Assembly: GCA_964583165.1 (NCBI GenBank)
Contig: CAZOVK010000001.1
Coordinates: 112,037 to 176,036 of the forward strand
Origin: CAZOVK01 sp964583165
GTDB taxonomy: Bacteria > Bacillota > Clostridia > Lachnospirales > WRAX01
Direction of reading: 5' to 3'
DNA: 64,000 nucleotides
In this document: one piece after another, positions 8,148-15,596 of the stretch
Layout of the letters: the number at the start of each line of letters is the position of its first letter
How positions within the stretch are numbered: the first letter of the stretch is position 1
Made by a program: the position numbers and the translations under genes
The notes under the pieces: model-generated
What the model saw: only the letters and a program-made list of their open reading frames with translations
Database searches by the model: none
Told to the model about the DNA's origin: nothing

Positions 8148-8233
8148 GAAGCAACAACCCTTGAAGTAAATAGCATATCCATCCCATACAATGCCACTAG
8201 AGCAAACGCAATACCACACAGAAAATAGACCAT
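8141..8233 (-). CDS. 30-aa single-pass membrane peptide
   Basis: The ATG at 8233 has GAGGGAG 5 nt upstream, the best ribosome binding site in this part of the island. The product MVYFLCGIAFALVALYGMDM continues for ten residues and ends at TAA 8141, giving one membrane span. It overlaps the 45-aa frame by 7 nt. The strong initiation signal plus coupling argue that both tiny frames are translated. Function unknown. Confidence 0.5.
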   Translation of the reverse strand: MVYFLCGIAFALVALYGMDMLFTSRVVASC

Positions 8234-8263
8234 TATATCTCCCTCTGGAATGTTAATCACTTT

Positions 8264-8661
8264 CTAATCCCTCAAATCATCTAGCCAATGCATAGGGGTT
8301 ATTGCCATTGGAATGAATACATTTATACCAAACTCGTTGTTTCTTAGAAGTAGTGCGTTTACATATGCCATCTGCTCGCACTCTACAATGCTTACATATT
8401 CGGGCAAGGCTACATCCAAGCAGACATTCAAAGCAATAGCGTCATCTATATCCCGAACATTTTGTAACACCAATACAAAGCCACCATCAGCCCTGTCTAC
8501 ATCACGAGTTGAGCCGTAGTTGTCGTCTAGTGCAATTACAATATTCAGAATGACTTGAAAGACTTCATTGGGAATATAGTCCTTGATTTCTTCAAGTTCA
8601 GCAACAGTTCCTACCTTATATATAGCACATCACCCAACCTCTCATTGGAAAAGAAGTCCAC
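8264..8661 (-). pseudogene. hypothetical protein, frame shifted at a TATATATA run
   Basis: A GTG at 8661 with AGGA upstream opens DFFSNERLGDVLY and then meets a stop. Removing one TA unit from TATATATA (8617-8624) restores a continuous product: DVLY-K-VGTVAELEEIKDYI, an LDDNYG-RDVDRADGGFVLV region, and an end at 8264. The second part has no start codon of its own near its 5' end. The product would be about 130 residues, acidic and soluble; family not recognised. A recent 2-bp expansion, a phase-variable tract or a sequencing error would all look alike. Confidence 0.5.
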
Positions 8662-8698
8662 ATCATATTCCTATTACCTTAGAACGAGGCTATTATTT

Positions 8699-9241
8699 CT
8701 AGTTGCCGTTACCTTCGGGAGCTTCTGATTTCTTGTCAAATAGGTATTCTGGCAATACAAACTTTTCTAGCAACCAATGTTCCCGAATCTGAGGAGCAAG
8801 TGGATGAAAGCCATATTCACCGTTTACGCTCTGAATGTGATACAGCTTGTCGGCAAATGGTTTGAGCTTCTCAATCAAGCTTAGTTGCACAAGCCTGACT
8901 TTCTTGTTATTCTCGCCGATTTTACCCCATGAGATGATTACCTTTTGGGAGCGTTCGGCTGATTTAAGGATTTGCTCAAGATTGGCGGAATCTAGTGCAA
9001 TATCTCCTTTGGTGTCTAGCTTTGCAGAAATCTGGCTTGTCATATTGAGTATATCAACACCGCCTAGCCCTAACTTGGACAAATGATTGATTATGTACAT
9101 TGTTGTGTAATCAAGCGCAACTGTATCAGCCATGCTGGGGTTTGTCATAATTATGTTTGCGATGGGCTTCTTATCATCCCACACCTTTCTGAGCAGATAT
9201 CTATGTGTTCTGTCGTTACTGAAGATAGCTTCGGTTTTCAA
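8699..9241 (-). CDS. DUF1643 domain-containing protein
   Basis: 180 residues from TTG 9241. The pattern RYLLRKVWDDKKP, IIMTNPSMADTVALD, LGLGGVDILNM, a WGKIG segment and a late GFHPLAP is that of DUF1643, a family of unknown function common on phages and mobile elements. The start is uncertain: no binding site fits TTG 9241, while GGGGGA is 7 nt before an in-frame ATA at 9262. It lies upstream of the frameshifted gene in the same direction. Confidence 0.7.
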   Translation of the reverse strand: MKTEAIFSNDRTHRYLLRKVWDDKKPIANIIMTNPSMADTVALDYTTMYIINHLSKLGLGGVDILNMTSQISAKLDTKGDIALDSANLEQILKSAERSQKVIISWGKIGENNKKVRLVQLSLIEKLKPFADKLYHIQSVNGEYGFHPLAPQIREHWLLEKFVLPEYLFDKKSEAPEGNGN

Positions 9242-9330
9242 AACATTTTTGTCGGTTACTATAGTTCATTCCCCCACTCATTTTGATTATTCTTTAGCAA
9301 ATCCAATTAGCAGATTTGCAAATACATGAA

Positions 9331-9507
9331 TCAGACATCGGCTACTTTTCTTGCATTGAATGTTACGCCTTGAAAGTCGCCACTGTCCAAAATTACATGC
9401 TCATCATGATACTGTTGTTCGGCTATGCGGAGTGCTTCTTCTGTTGATTCAGCTTCAATAACGAGCATTCCGGCAAGTGTTTCTTTAATCTCAACCGTAA
9501 ACTTCAT
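9331..9507 (-). CDS. DpnD/PcfM-like small protein
   Basis: 58 residues. The ATG at 9507 follows AAAGGAGAAGG. MKFTVEIKETLAGMLVIEAE, then STEEAL, then a YHDEHVILDSGDFQGVTF segment match the DpnD/PcfM C-terminal-type family found next to restriction genes and on conjugative elements. The role is not established. It is too short for routine gene calling but has clear family signature and initiation signals. Confidence 0.65.
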   Translation of the reverse strand: MKFTVEIKETLAGMLVIEAESTEEALRIAEQQYHDEHVILDSGDFQGVTFNARKVADV

Positions 9508-9950
9508 TTGAACCTTCTCCTTTCTTGTATGGTTTGGAATCGAAACTTAAAAAAGCTTGACTATCATGCGATTGATTCAAGTAAATAATATATTCTTGTG
9601 ATGTTGTTAGGTACTATTTATATGAACTAATGTGTATATTTGAATGCTATTCCTCAACTATTGATTGTTATTGCAAAACGCATGACTGGACAGGAATAGG
9701 GCGTTATGCGCAATATAATTGCAATATTGACAAAAATATTGTCATTATTTCCGATCTACTGTTTATCCTTGTCGCATATAATAGTTAAGAGATGATTTCG
9801 ATCCTTGCTAATATCCCGATTTTTCGGTCAGTGCTTTGACAAGAGAATACATCATCAGTGGTTAATATCGCTTTTATATCTAGCACTGGATTAAGCAGTC
9901 AACTTTTATACTATATATAAAACCATATAACAAGAATAGGGGAAAAAATT
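9508..9950. other. 443-bp intergenic stretch with operator-like repeat
   Basis: AT-rich, no gene seen. It separates the divergent DpnD-like and primase genes. A near-repeat at 9722-9744 (ATATTGACA / ATATTGTCA, also partly palindromic) looks like a regulator binding site, and TATACTATATATAA near 9910 may be the -10 region for the primase frame. Confidence 0.35.
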
Positions 9951-10424
9951 ATGCGTCTAATAATCAACAAGAGCAAACATGTATCGACACAATCTTCTAC
10001 CACAACAACCGCTTCGACAGCTGGATCTAATGCGATGACTCAGGTTAAGCCCAAGCCATCAACTGGTTTATCGAGAACTTGCTCCAAATGTCCAAAGCTC
10101 AAGCAGATGCTGGGATTGCAACTGAACAATCAACTTACAAGGCATGATTGGGAATTGGCTGTACGTTTACTTGTTGACAACGGATACATTGCTCTTGCAC
10201 GAGAGTTTTCACGCTTGTCATCAAAACATGACTTTAACAGCGAGAACTGGATTGACAGTTTGTTATCAAGAGATTATATTTACCCAGTGACTTGTGTTTC
10301 TCTAGGTTGTACAAAATTCAATGTGGGGAAATGCTGCGAACAGATTAAGTATAACGAGAGTAAAGCAATTATAAATTCACCAAATGAGCACATTAGGAGC
10401 AAAAGAGACTTTAACAAGACGTAG
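9951..10424 (+). CDS. phage/plasmid primase-helicase, N-terminal part (frame broken)
   Basis: 157 residues from ATG 9951 (AGGGG 9 nt upstream). After a Thr/Ser-rich start come CSKCPKLKQMLG, a WELAVRLLVDNGYIALAREFSRLSSKHD segment (given here as motif WELAVRLLVDNGY and FSRLSSKHD) and CVSLGCTKFNVGKCC. This Cys-rich pattern occurs just upstream of the D5-type helicase in phage and plasmid primases. The frame stops at 10424 just as the helicase frame opens at 10415. Inserting a single A in AACAAG would join them, so this is the front half of one broken gene. Confidence 0.55.
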   Translation: MRLIINKSKHVSTQSSTTTTASTAGSNAMTQVKPKPSTGLSRTCSKCPKLKQMLGLQLNNQLTRHDWELAVRLLVDNGYIALAREFSRLSSKHDFNSENWIDSLLSRDYIYPVTCVSLGCTKFNVGKCCEQIKYNESKAIINSPNEHIRSKRDFNKT

Positions 10425-10459
10425 GCTTTTCATACAATGACAATGGGGTACTGAAGGGT

Positions 10460-11623
10460 TTGAATGCCAATCAGTTTATACCTCACATCTTGGCAAACTT
10501 CGATAGTGCAATTAATAACAACAGTGTGTATTATATATATCTGAACGATTGTTGGAGAAGTGAAGAATTAAGCTTTATTCGTAGAATTCTAATGCGGTTT
10601 TTCGATTCGTTTGAGCGTGACCAATGGAACGAGCAGTATGAACGCAAGTACTTGCACCAGTTACCGCTTTGCGCCCCCAAGACAGAGAACCTAAGTGACG
10701 GCACCAAATATCTTAATCTAACCAATGGACTGTATGATCTTGATAAAATGGCTTTGGTTAAGCATGACAAGGGAATCTTCTCAACCGTTCACATCCCCAT
10801 CGCTTACAACAGGAACGCAGAATGTCCTATATTCATGCATTTCTTGGATGATATATTTGAAGGTGATAAGGAACTTATCAAGCTCGTTCAAGAAATCATG
10901 GGGTATTGCTTGTGCCAATCATCACAAGCCCAGAAGTTCTTTATCTTTCTAGGCGGAGGAGCTAACGGCAAGTCGCTATTGTGCAATGTGATTGCGTCTA
11001 TGGTCGGTAAAGATAATGTTAGTAGTGTATCTTTGAGACAGCTTAGCGGACAGTTTGACACGTCTGATATGGTGGGGAAACTGGTTAACATTTCCACAGA
11101 AAACGAGATGAACGGGATGAAAGTCGACACCGAAATTCTCAAAGCTATATCTGCGGGTGACAAAATCAATGTTCAGCGAAAATACAAAGACGCTTTTACG
11201 ACTACAATTACCGCTAAACTTATCTTTGCCGTTAACCAGCTCCCAAACTCCCAAGACACCACAGAAGCTTTTTTCCGCAGACTGATTATTGTCCCCTTCA
11301 ACAGAACCTATGTTGAAGAACACGCCAATGAATATCTGGGAAAAATTGACACAACACTAGAACCAAGGATTCTCAAAGAGCGTGAAGGCATTCTCAATTT
11401 CGCGCTTCAAGGTTATGAGAGGTTAAAAGCAAGCGGTTTCTATTTTACTAAAGCTAGCAAGTCACTCGATATTTTAGATGAATACCAACAAGCACTGAAT
11501 CCAATTCAAATGTTTGTTGACGAATGTATAGAGGAGTTCTCAAGACCCCTCGAAAAAAACAGCAATAGGATTGCGTTAGACGAGCTGTATGAGTGTTATG
11601 GTTGTACCACAGTTCAATTATGA
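10460..11623 (+). CDS. phage/plasmid primase-helicase (P4/D5 family), C-terminal part, truncated
   Basis: The frame is open from 10415; TTG 10460 lacks a usable binding site, supporting continuity with the preceding frame. Walker A is FLGGGANGKSLL (about residue 163), a NISTENEMNG Walker-B-region motif follows, and AVNQLPNS plus AFFRRLIIVPFN are sensor/arginine-finger motifs of P4-family primase helicases that replicate mobile elements. The product ends abruptly at DELYECYG, where family members continue with a C-terminal winged helix. The gene is both frameshifted and 3' truncated, so probably non-functional. Confidence 0.75.
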   Translation: MNANQFIPHILANFDSAINNNSVYYIYLNDCWRSEELSFIRRILMRFFDSFERDQWNEQYERKYLHQLPLCAPKTENLSDGTKYLNLTNGLYDLDKMALVKHDKGIFSTVHIPIAYNRNAECPIFMHFLDDIFEGDKELIKLVQEIMGYCLCQSSQAQKFFIFLGGGANGKSLLCNVIASMVGKDNVSSVSLRQLSGQFDTSDMVGKLVNISTENEMNGMKVDTEILKAISAGDKINVQRKYKDAFTTTITAKLIFAVNQLPNSQDTTEAFFRRLIIVPFNRTYVEEHANEYLGKIDTTLEPRILKEREGILNFALQGYERLKASGFYFTKASKSLDILDEYQQALNPIQMFVDECIEEFSRPLEKNSNRIALDELYECYGCTTVQL

Positions 11624-11908
11624 ATACAAGCTCTTTGACTCTATTATGTACTTTTCTTTACAAATTAGTTCAAAAACTGGAGATATATTGTTATTGTATA
11701 ATGGAATTGCTATATTATCATGTTACCATTTTACACCTCTTTGATCTTACTTCAAGGAAAATCCCTATATATATTAGCAAATTTTATTTCAACTGTAATG
11801 CGTCAAGTGTATTAAGTTTTGACTATATGTTAAAACAAGGCAGCCAAAGCCGCCTAGATTTTGGGTATATCATAGAGTATGGCAATCTGGCTATGCAATC
11901 GATGCATG

Positions 11909-12748
11909 CTAGATTATGTATCGCAGGTAATTACGTTTTGAATTGTCCGATAATATGCGCGTCAACTCTATAGTATCTGTCAAAAATAAATCCAAATTCT
12001 TCTTTGGGTTATCGGATTTATAACTGAGTGGCAATAGCAGAATCATAACCCGCGAATTAGAAGGCTTAAGAGTAGTTACTGGAGCCATTAAGCCCCTAAA
12101 TAAATCGTAATAAAGAGGCAGTTCTTCATAAGGAACAGGGATACACAGGCAGAATGGTGGACCCGGTTTTTGTTTCTTAATGTCAAATAGAGCTCCGAGT
12201 GTAGACAGAATCCACTGTACGAAAAAATCTGTAGAACACCACGAAGAAATTTGAGTGATTTGTACTGATGTTTGGAAGCAAGGCACTAAGTTCGCGTACT
12301 TAGATTGCAACATCCAATTCCCCTGAAGATTAATGAACTCACCACCCAAGGGGTTTACATCATCAATAGGTGCAACCCCCCGCATGTAGGCAAGAACATC
12401 CTTAATCCCTTTCATCTGTGTCTGTAAAATATCAGCTAGATTAATGGAATCCGCATTTACTTTGATTGAAGCGCAACCGTTGACTGTATTGGTGAGATGA
12501 GCCATAAAGAAGTTGAGATCATGCTTATCCTTATCCTCATGCCCAAGCCCAAGCCTTTCGATCAAGTCGTTTAGCGTATTGGCGTAGAGTGTGTATTGAT
12601 TTTTGATGTAATCACAACTCGCAACTGAAACTTTAAGTACGCCGCAACTAAACATCAAAGGCATAACAACACAATTCTCTATTTTAGGTCGACCGTCGTT
12701 GGTATTTTGACAGATATTTGTCTGTTGTAAAAACGGCAAGTTATACAC
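11909..12748 (-). CDS. unrecognised island protein B (279 aa)
   Basis: The GTG at 12748 overlaps the preceding gene's stop by 8 nt, so the pair is translationally coupled. The product is soluble, has several cysteines, and contains LTNTVNGCASIKVNADSI, SSWCSTDFFVQWILSTLGAL and FCLCIPVPYEELPLYYDLFR. No signal peptide or membrane span is seen. I recognise no domain. Its place as the second gene of a two-gene operon inside an ssrA island beside a Kiwa-like pair makes a defence or element-maintenance role possible, but that is inference. Confidence 0.6.
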   Translation of the reverse strand: MYNLPFLQQTNICQNTNDGRPKIENCVVMPLMFSCGVLKVSVASCDYIKNQYTLYANTLNDLIERLGLGHEDKDKHDLNFFMAHLTNTVNGCASIKVNADSINLADILQTQMKGIKDVLAYMRGVAPIDDVNPLGGEFINLQGNWMLQSKYANLVPCFQTSVQITQISSWCSTDFFVQWILSTLGALFDIKKQKPGPPFCLCIPVPYEELPLYYDLFRGLMAPVTTLKPSNSRVMILLLPLSYKSDNPKKNLDLFLTDTIELTRILSDNSKRNYLRYII

Positions 12749-13577
12749 AACCTTCCAATTTTACCATGCGTAGAATATTAGCAACATATGTCTCGTTAAA
12801 GACATTTCTGTAGTTTTCTGGACTGTATGTGCAGAAATAACGTTCAACTTCACCCATGCTTGTAGCAACTACCTTTGTGGCATATATATTTATATATTCT
12901 AAAAAGAAATTACGCGCTGTTTTCACGAGGCTTTTGTCTCTCAGTAAGTATCCCTGCTTATCCTTCTCGTCTCCCAGGCGATGCGTTTGCTCAAAGAAAA
13001 TAGCATCATCCAAAATATAAGCATGGAAGTAACCCGCGAAACAAGGAATGAAGCTAACAAATTGATTGACATAGATTTCCAGGTGTTTCAGCTGCTCATC
13101 TTTGTGAATGAGCTTTAACAGATAGTCATTTAATGCATATTCCTTTGTATCGTCATAGGCAACCATAACAGGGCCGCAAATGACATCATAACTATCTCCA
13201 TCTTCAACAAACTGACCAGCTTCTAATAGAGAATTCCCCTCGCCTACGCATATTAAGAAACGGCGGTCTCCCGTAGAACCATCAGGACGAGCGAAATCCA
13301 AAAATTCTTGAAAAACTGCACCTTTTTTTGCATAGGCTTCATTGCGTATTATTCTTGCATTTTCGCTATTAATAGAGACTAGCTTATGCCATAGTTCATA
13401 CAAGCTATTCCACAAGCTTGCTCCCTTTTTGTACATATCATATAACTGATCGTCATCAAAATCACCATTAGAAAAGCTATGCGCAAGCCTAAGGTACTTA
13501 TCCATCTCATTTCTTGAGCGTATTTCCAATTGCAAGTCTTTCTCGTTTCCCCAAGAGCATGGAGAGTTATTCAACAT
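12741..13577 (-). CDS. unrecognised island protein A (278 aa)
   Basis: First gene of the pair, ATG at 13577 with only a weak binding site (GCGGTG). A helical N-terminal half (DKYLRLAHSFSNGDFDDDQL) is followed by a mixed region with FLICVGEGNSLLEAG and a late FFEQTHRLGD plus GYLLRDKSLVKTARNFF. It is soluble, with no signal peptide. The Gly/Asp pattern could belong to a sensor or effector fold, but no family is recognised and no function is claimed. Confidence 0.6.
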   Translation of the reverse strand: MLNNSPCSWGNEKDLQLEIRSRNEMDKYLRLAHSFSNGDFDDDQLYDMYKKGASLWNSLYELWHKLVSINSENARIIRNEAYAKKGAVFQEFLDFARPDGSTGDRRFLICVGEGNSLLEAGQFVEDGDSYDVICGPVMVAYDDTKEYALNDYLLKLIHKDEQLKHLEIYVNQFVSFIPCFAGYFHAYILDDAIFFEQTHRLGDEKDKQGYLLRDKSLVKTARNFFLEYINIYATKVVATSMGEVERYFCTYSPENYRNVFNETYVANILRMVKLEGCV

Positions 13578-14067
13578 AGCACCGCAAAACCGTAATATAG
13601 CACTACAGCTTCGCTCCCTCCTTTACATCATTATTGTCTTGCTTTAGACTATGCGCTTATCTGCGGAAACGTTCTATGGCGCATATGTCCAGAAGGACAA
13701 ACAACGCATTCAACCATTATAGGTAATTGCGTTGTTTGTCCAAATCTTTCCTCTTAGTCAAGGACCCTAACGTATTACTAGTATGTCCAAGTTGTTTAAC
13801 ATTAAACTAAAATGCGACATACATGTTACATGAAACCCAAATTATTAGTGCATTTCTAACAAAATTACCTCATATAGCCGTCTATGCTATAGGAAAATTA
13901 TCGGCTAGTGAAACAGCAATAATATTCTATCATGCATTATAACATTTGTCAAGATAATAATCTATACTATCCATGAAAAACATGTCAACATTTAAATGAT
14001 AAATTGAGCCACTAGCAACTTAACGTACATAATATGTCGACTATCGTTGGAAAAAATGTAAACAAAA
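13578..14067. other. 490-bp intergenic stretch with strong inverted repeats
   Basis: No gene is supported. It holds a perfect 14-bp inverted repeat (13695-13708 / 13728-13741) with a 19-nt spacer, and a 7-bp TATGCGC/GCGCATA repeat at 13650-13685. It lies upstream of the unknown two-gene operon and should carry its promoter. Confidence 0.5.
13695..13741. repeat. perfect 14-bp inverted repeat
   Basis: GGACAAACAACGCA (13695-13708) is exactly complementary to TGCGTTGTTTGTCC (13728-13741). No U tract follows on either strand, so a terminator is unlikely. An operator, a recombinase or replication protein binding site, or a structured leader are possible. Confidence 0.6.
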
Positions 14068-14100
14068 GTGCCTCCGCCATTTCAGTCATGCCGGAAGCGC
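14068..14100 (-). terminator. terminator downstream of ssrA
   Basis: On the minus strand a 12-position stem with a wobble and two mismatches (14089-14100 / 14068-14079) is followed by TTTTGTTTACATTTTTT. It lies about 100 nt past the tmRNA 3' end, on the island side of the putative att site. Confidence 0.6.
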
Positions 14101-14200
14101 TTTGTGGAGAGCCTAAAGTGTTTGAATACCGCTAACGCTTGTTTTAGTTACAAATATTCTGTCGCTTCCAGGCTGAAAAGTTGTGCCGTGGAAGCTCCCT

Positions 14201-14214
14201 ATGGAGATGAGGGG
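14201..14214 (+). repeat. proximal att-like repeat at the tmRNA 3' end
   Basis: ATGGAGATGAGGGG covers the 3' acceptor strand of ssrA and recurs exactly at 4679-4692. It marks the ssrA-proximal end of the putative island. Confidence 0.55.
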
Positions 14215-14544
14215 AGTTGAACCCCTGTCCGAAGACCGTTTGGTCGGGTTTTCTCCTGTCGCAGTCAATCTTTGGATTTCCCGCCACTACGGAAGATTAA
14301 CAAACCGTAGCTTTGGTAGCTTCATGAGTCTTTACGCGCCGCAAAGCTTAGGTGCGCAAGTGCCCAGCCTGTCGACGCCCGATTCCCTTCCGGCTGGAAC
14401 TAAGGGGCGGACGGCGGCTTTACTAAGCCGCGAAAGCTAATTCGTTATTGTCGTTTCTTTTTAAAGGTTTGGGCTTTTAACGCGGCGCCCACCGCGGACA
14501 GCTTACCCTCGCTCACATGACCCCGTCGAAACCATTACATCCCC
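14202..14544 (-). ncRNA. ssrA: transfer-messenger RNA (tmRNA)
   Basis: The 5' end GGGGATGTAATGGTTTCGAC (14544 down) pairs through GGGGATG with CATCTCC at the 3' end, and the T arm reads GGGGTTCAACTCCCC. The tag frame reads (R)NDNNELAFAA followed by TAG TAA (14423-14458), the usual hydrophobic -AA degron end. CCA is not encoded. tmRNA rescues stalled ribosomes and tags the nascent chain for proteolysis. The 3' end carries the att-like repeat of the neighbouring island. Confidence 0.95.
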
Positions 14545-14588
14545 GTAATGGATATAAGACAATAGACGTTTGTGTTAGCGTTAATGTT

Positions 14589-14616
14589 ATTATATCACGC
14601 TTTTATATGTTTGCAA
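14589..14616 (-). promoter_or_regulatory. sigma-A type promoter of ssrA
   Basis: On the minus strand TTGCAA (14616-14611), a 16-nt spacer and TATAAT (14594-14589) lie about 45 nt upstream of the mature tmRNA 5' end. Confidence 0.7.
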
Positions 14617-14669
14617 TAACAAAAATTTTACAAATTAAGACACCGATGTTACGGATTATGAATTTTAGC

Positions 14670-14698
14670 TTGCAAAGATTGTCATACTGTGGTATAAT
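14670..14698 (+). promoter_or_regulatory. promoter of radC
   Basis: TTGCAA (14670-14675), a 17-nt spacer and TATAAT (14693-14698) precede the radC ribosome binding site. Confidence 0.65.
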
Positions 14699-14734
14699 TT
14701 GGTGACAATGAGAATTGTCTAGGGGGCTTCTGGT

Positions 14735-15433
14735 TTGTTTAACTACATTGACCCTAATATTGTCACGTATGATAGAAAAGCTTTCATGTGGCGGCATATG
14801 ATGGAGAATGGGCTAGCAAGTATGCCCCTTGTTGACGTTGTTGAGCTATTATTGGGTTTGACCTTGCCAACGGAAGTGGCGCGTAATGTAGCAGAAATAA
14901 TGATTAGTCGTTTTGGCACTATAGAGCGCATGTCAAAAGCTTCAACAGAGGAGCGCATGAGTATTCCGGGCATGACCGAGCGCACAGACCAACACTTCAC
15001 TATGATAGGCATGTTCAGTACCTATATGATACGCCAGCGGTTTGGTGAATATCCGCTATTAGATAAGAGGGATGTGCTTAATGAGTTTTGCGCTTCGTTA
15101 GTCGTCGAAAGTGATTACGAGATGTTGTATGTGCTTTGCCTTGACGCTTCTATGCGCCTGATAAAAAAAGAGGCTAAGATTTCTGTAGGCGTTGTTCAAC
15201 GTGTTAATGTTGAATTGAGACATATTTTGGATGTTATCGCATATACGCGAACTGTTAATGTGGTTTTGTGTCACAATCACCCGAGCGGGGAGCTAACCCC
15301 GTCCTTAGAGGATATACAGTTTACGCGGATTGTAAAGTCTGCATTAGAACAAATCAATATAAACCTCTATGACCACATAATCATTGCAGACAGCAGACCC
15401 GTGTCCATGCGCAAGTTGAAGTTGTTGAAATAA
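14735..15433 (+). CDS. radC: RadC-family JAB-domain protein
   Basis: 232 residues from TTG 14735, with AGGGGG 8 nt upstream. The N-terminal UPF0758-type helical region is followed by a JAB/MPN metalloprotease-like domain with CHNHPSGELTPSLED, the family metal-binding motif, near residue 183-197. RadC proteins are widespread; the old link to repair is not established. It is transcribed away from ssrA and ends 4 nt before the pyr promoter. Confidence 0.85.
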   Translation: MFNYIDPNIVTYDRKAFMWRHMMENGLASMPLVDVVELLLGLTLPTEVARNVAEIMISRFGTIERMSKASTEERMSIPGMTERTDQHFTMIGMFSTYMIRQRFGEYPLLDKRDVLNEFCASLVVESDYEMLYVLCLDASMRLIKKEAKISVGVVQRVNVELRHILDVIAYTRTVNVVLCHNHPSGELTPSLEDIQFTRIVKSALEQININLYDHIIIADSRPVSMRKLKLLK

Positions 15434-15436
15434 TAC

Positions 15437-15466
15437 TTGACAACACCTCTCCTTTTCTGGTATAAT
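15437..15466 (+). promoter_or_regulatory. promoter of the pyr operon
   Basis: TTGACA (15437-15442), an 18-nt spacer and TATAAT (15461-15466). Transcription would start near 15473, just before the leader peptide. Confidence 0.75.
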
Positions 15467-15496
15467 CTCTCGAACTTAAAAGGAGTGGGAACGGTT

Positions 15497-15541
15497 ATGT
15501 TGAGGATACGAATAAGTTTAGACATATTGATGATTAGTTAA
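15497..15541 (+). CDS. pyr operon leader peptide (14 aa)
   Basis: ATG at 15497 follows AAAAGGAG. The peptide MLRIRISLDILMIS ends at TAA 15539-15541, immediately before the attenuator hairpin. Codons AGG, CGA and three ATA are ones often rare in bacteria. The layout (short translated frame touching a terminator ahead of pyrB) recalls enterobacterial pyrBI attenuation, in which coupling of ribosome and polymerase senses UTP. No PyrR-type binding loop is apparent. Confidence 0.5.
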   Translation: MLRIRISLDILMIS

Positions 15542-15578
15542 AACAATAAAGGGCTTCGGCTATTTATTGTTTTTTTTT
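15542..15578 (+). terminator. attenuator hairpin ahead of pyrB
   Basis: A stem of nine A/T-rich pairs (15542-15550 / 15563-15571) is capped by C(TTCG)G and followed by a T run to 15578. It stands between the leader peptide and the pyrB ribosome binding site, so it must be read through for pyr expression. Confidence 0.8.
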
Positions 15579-15596
15579 GCGCAAAGGAGGCAGGGA

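Noticed and set aside
8148..8219. N-terminal extension of the 45-aa peptide to 69 residues
   Set aside because: No initiation signal at the far start, while the overlapping 30-aa frame has a strong one and couples to the internal ATG.
11593..11973. 126-residue plus-strand frame after the primase
   Set aside because: No ribosome binding site, odd composition, and it overlaps the 3' end of the opposite gene; read as non-coding.
14183..14440. 85-residue plus-strand open frame over the tmRNA
   Set aside because: It is the antisense reading of ssrA; the tmRNA ends pair and the tag frame is clear, so no protein is supported.
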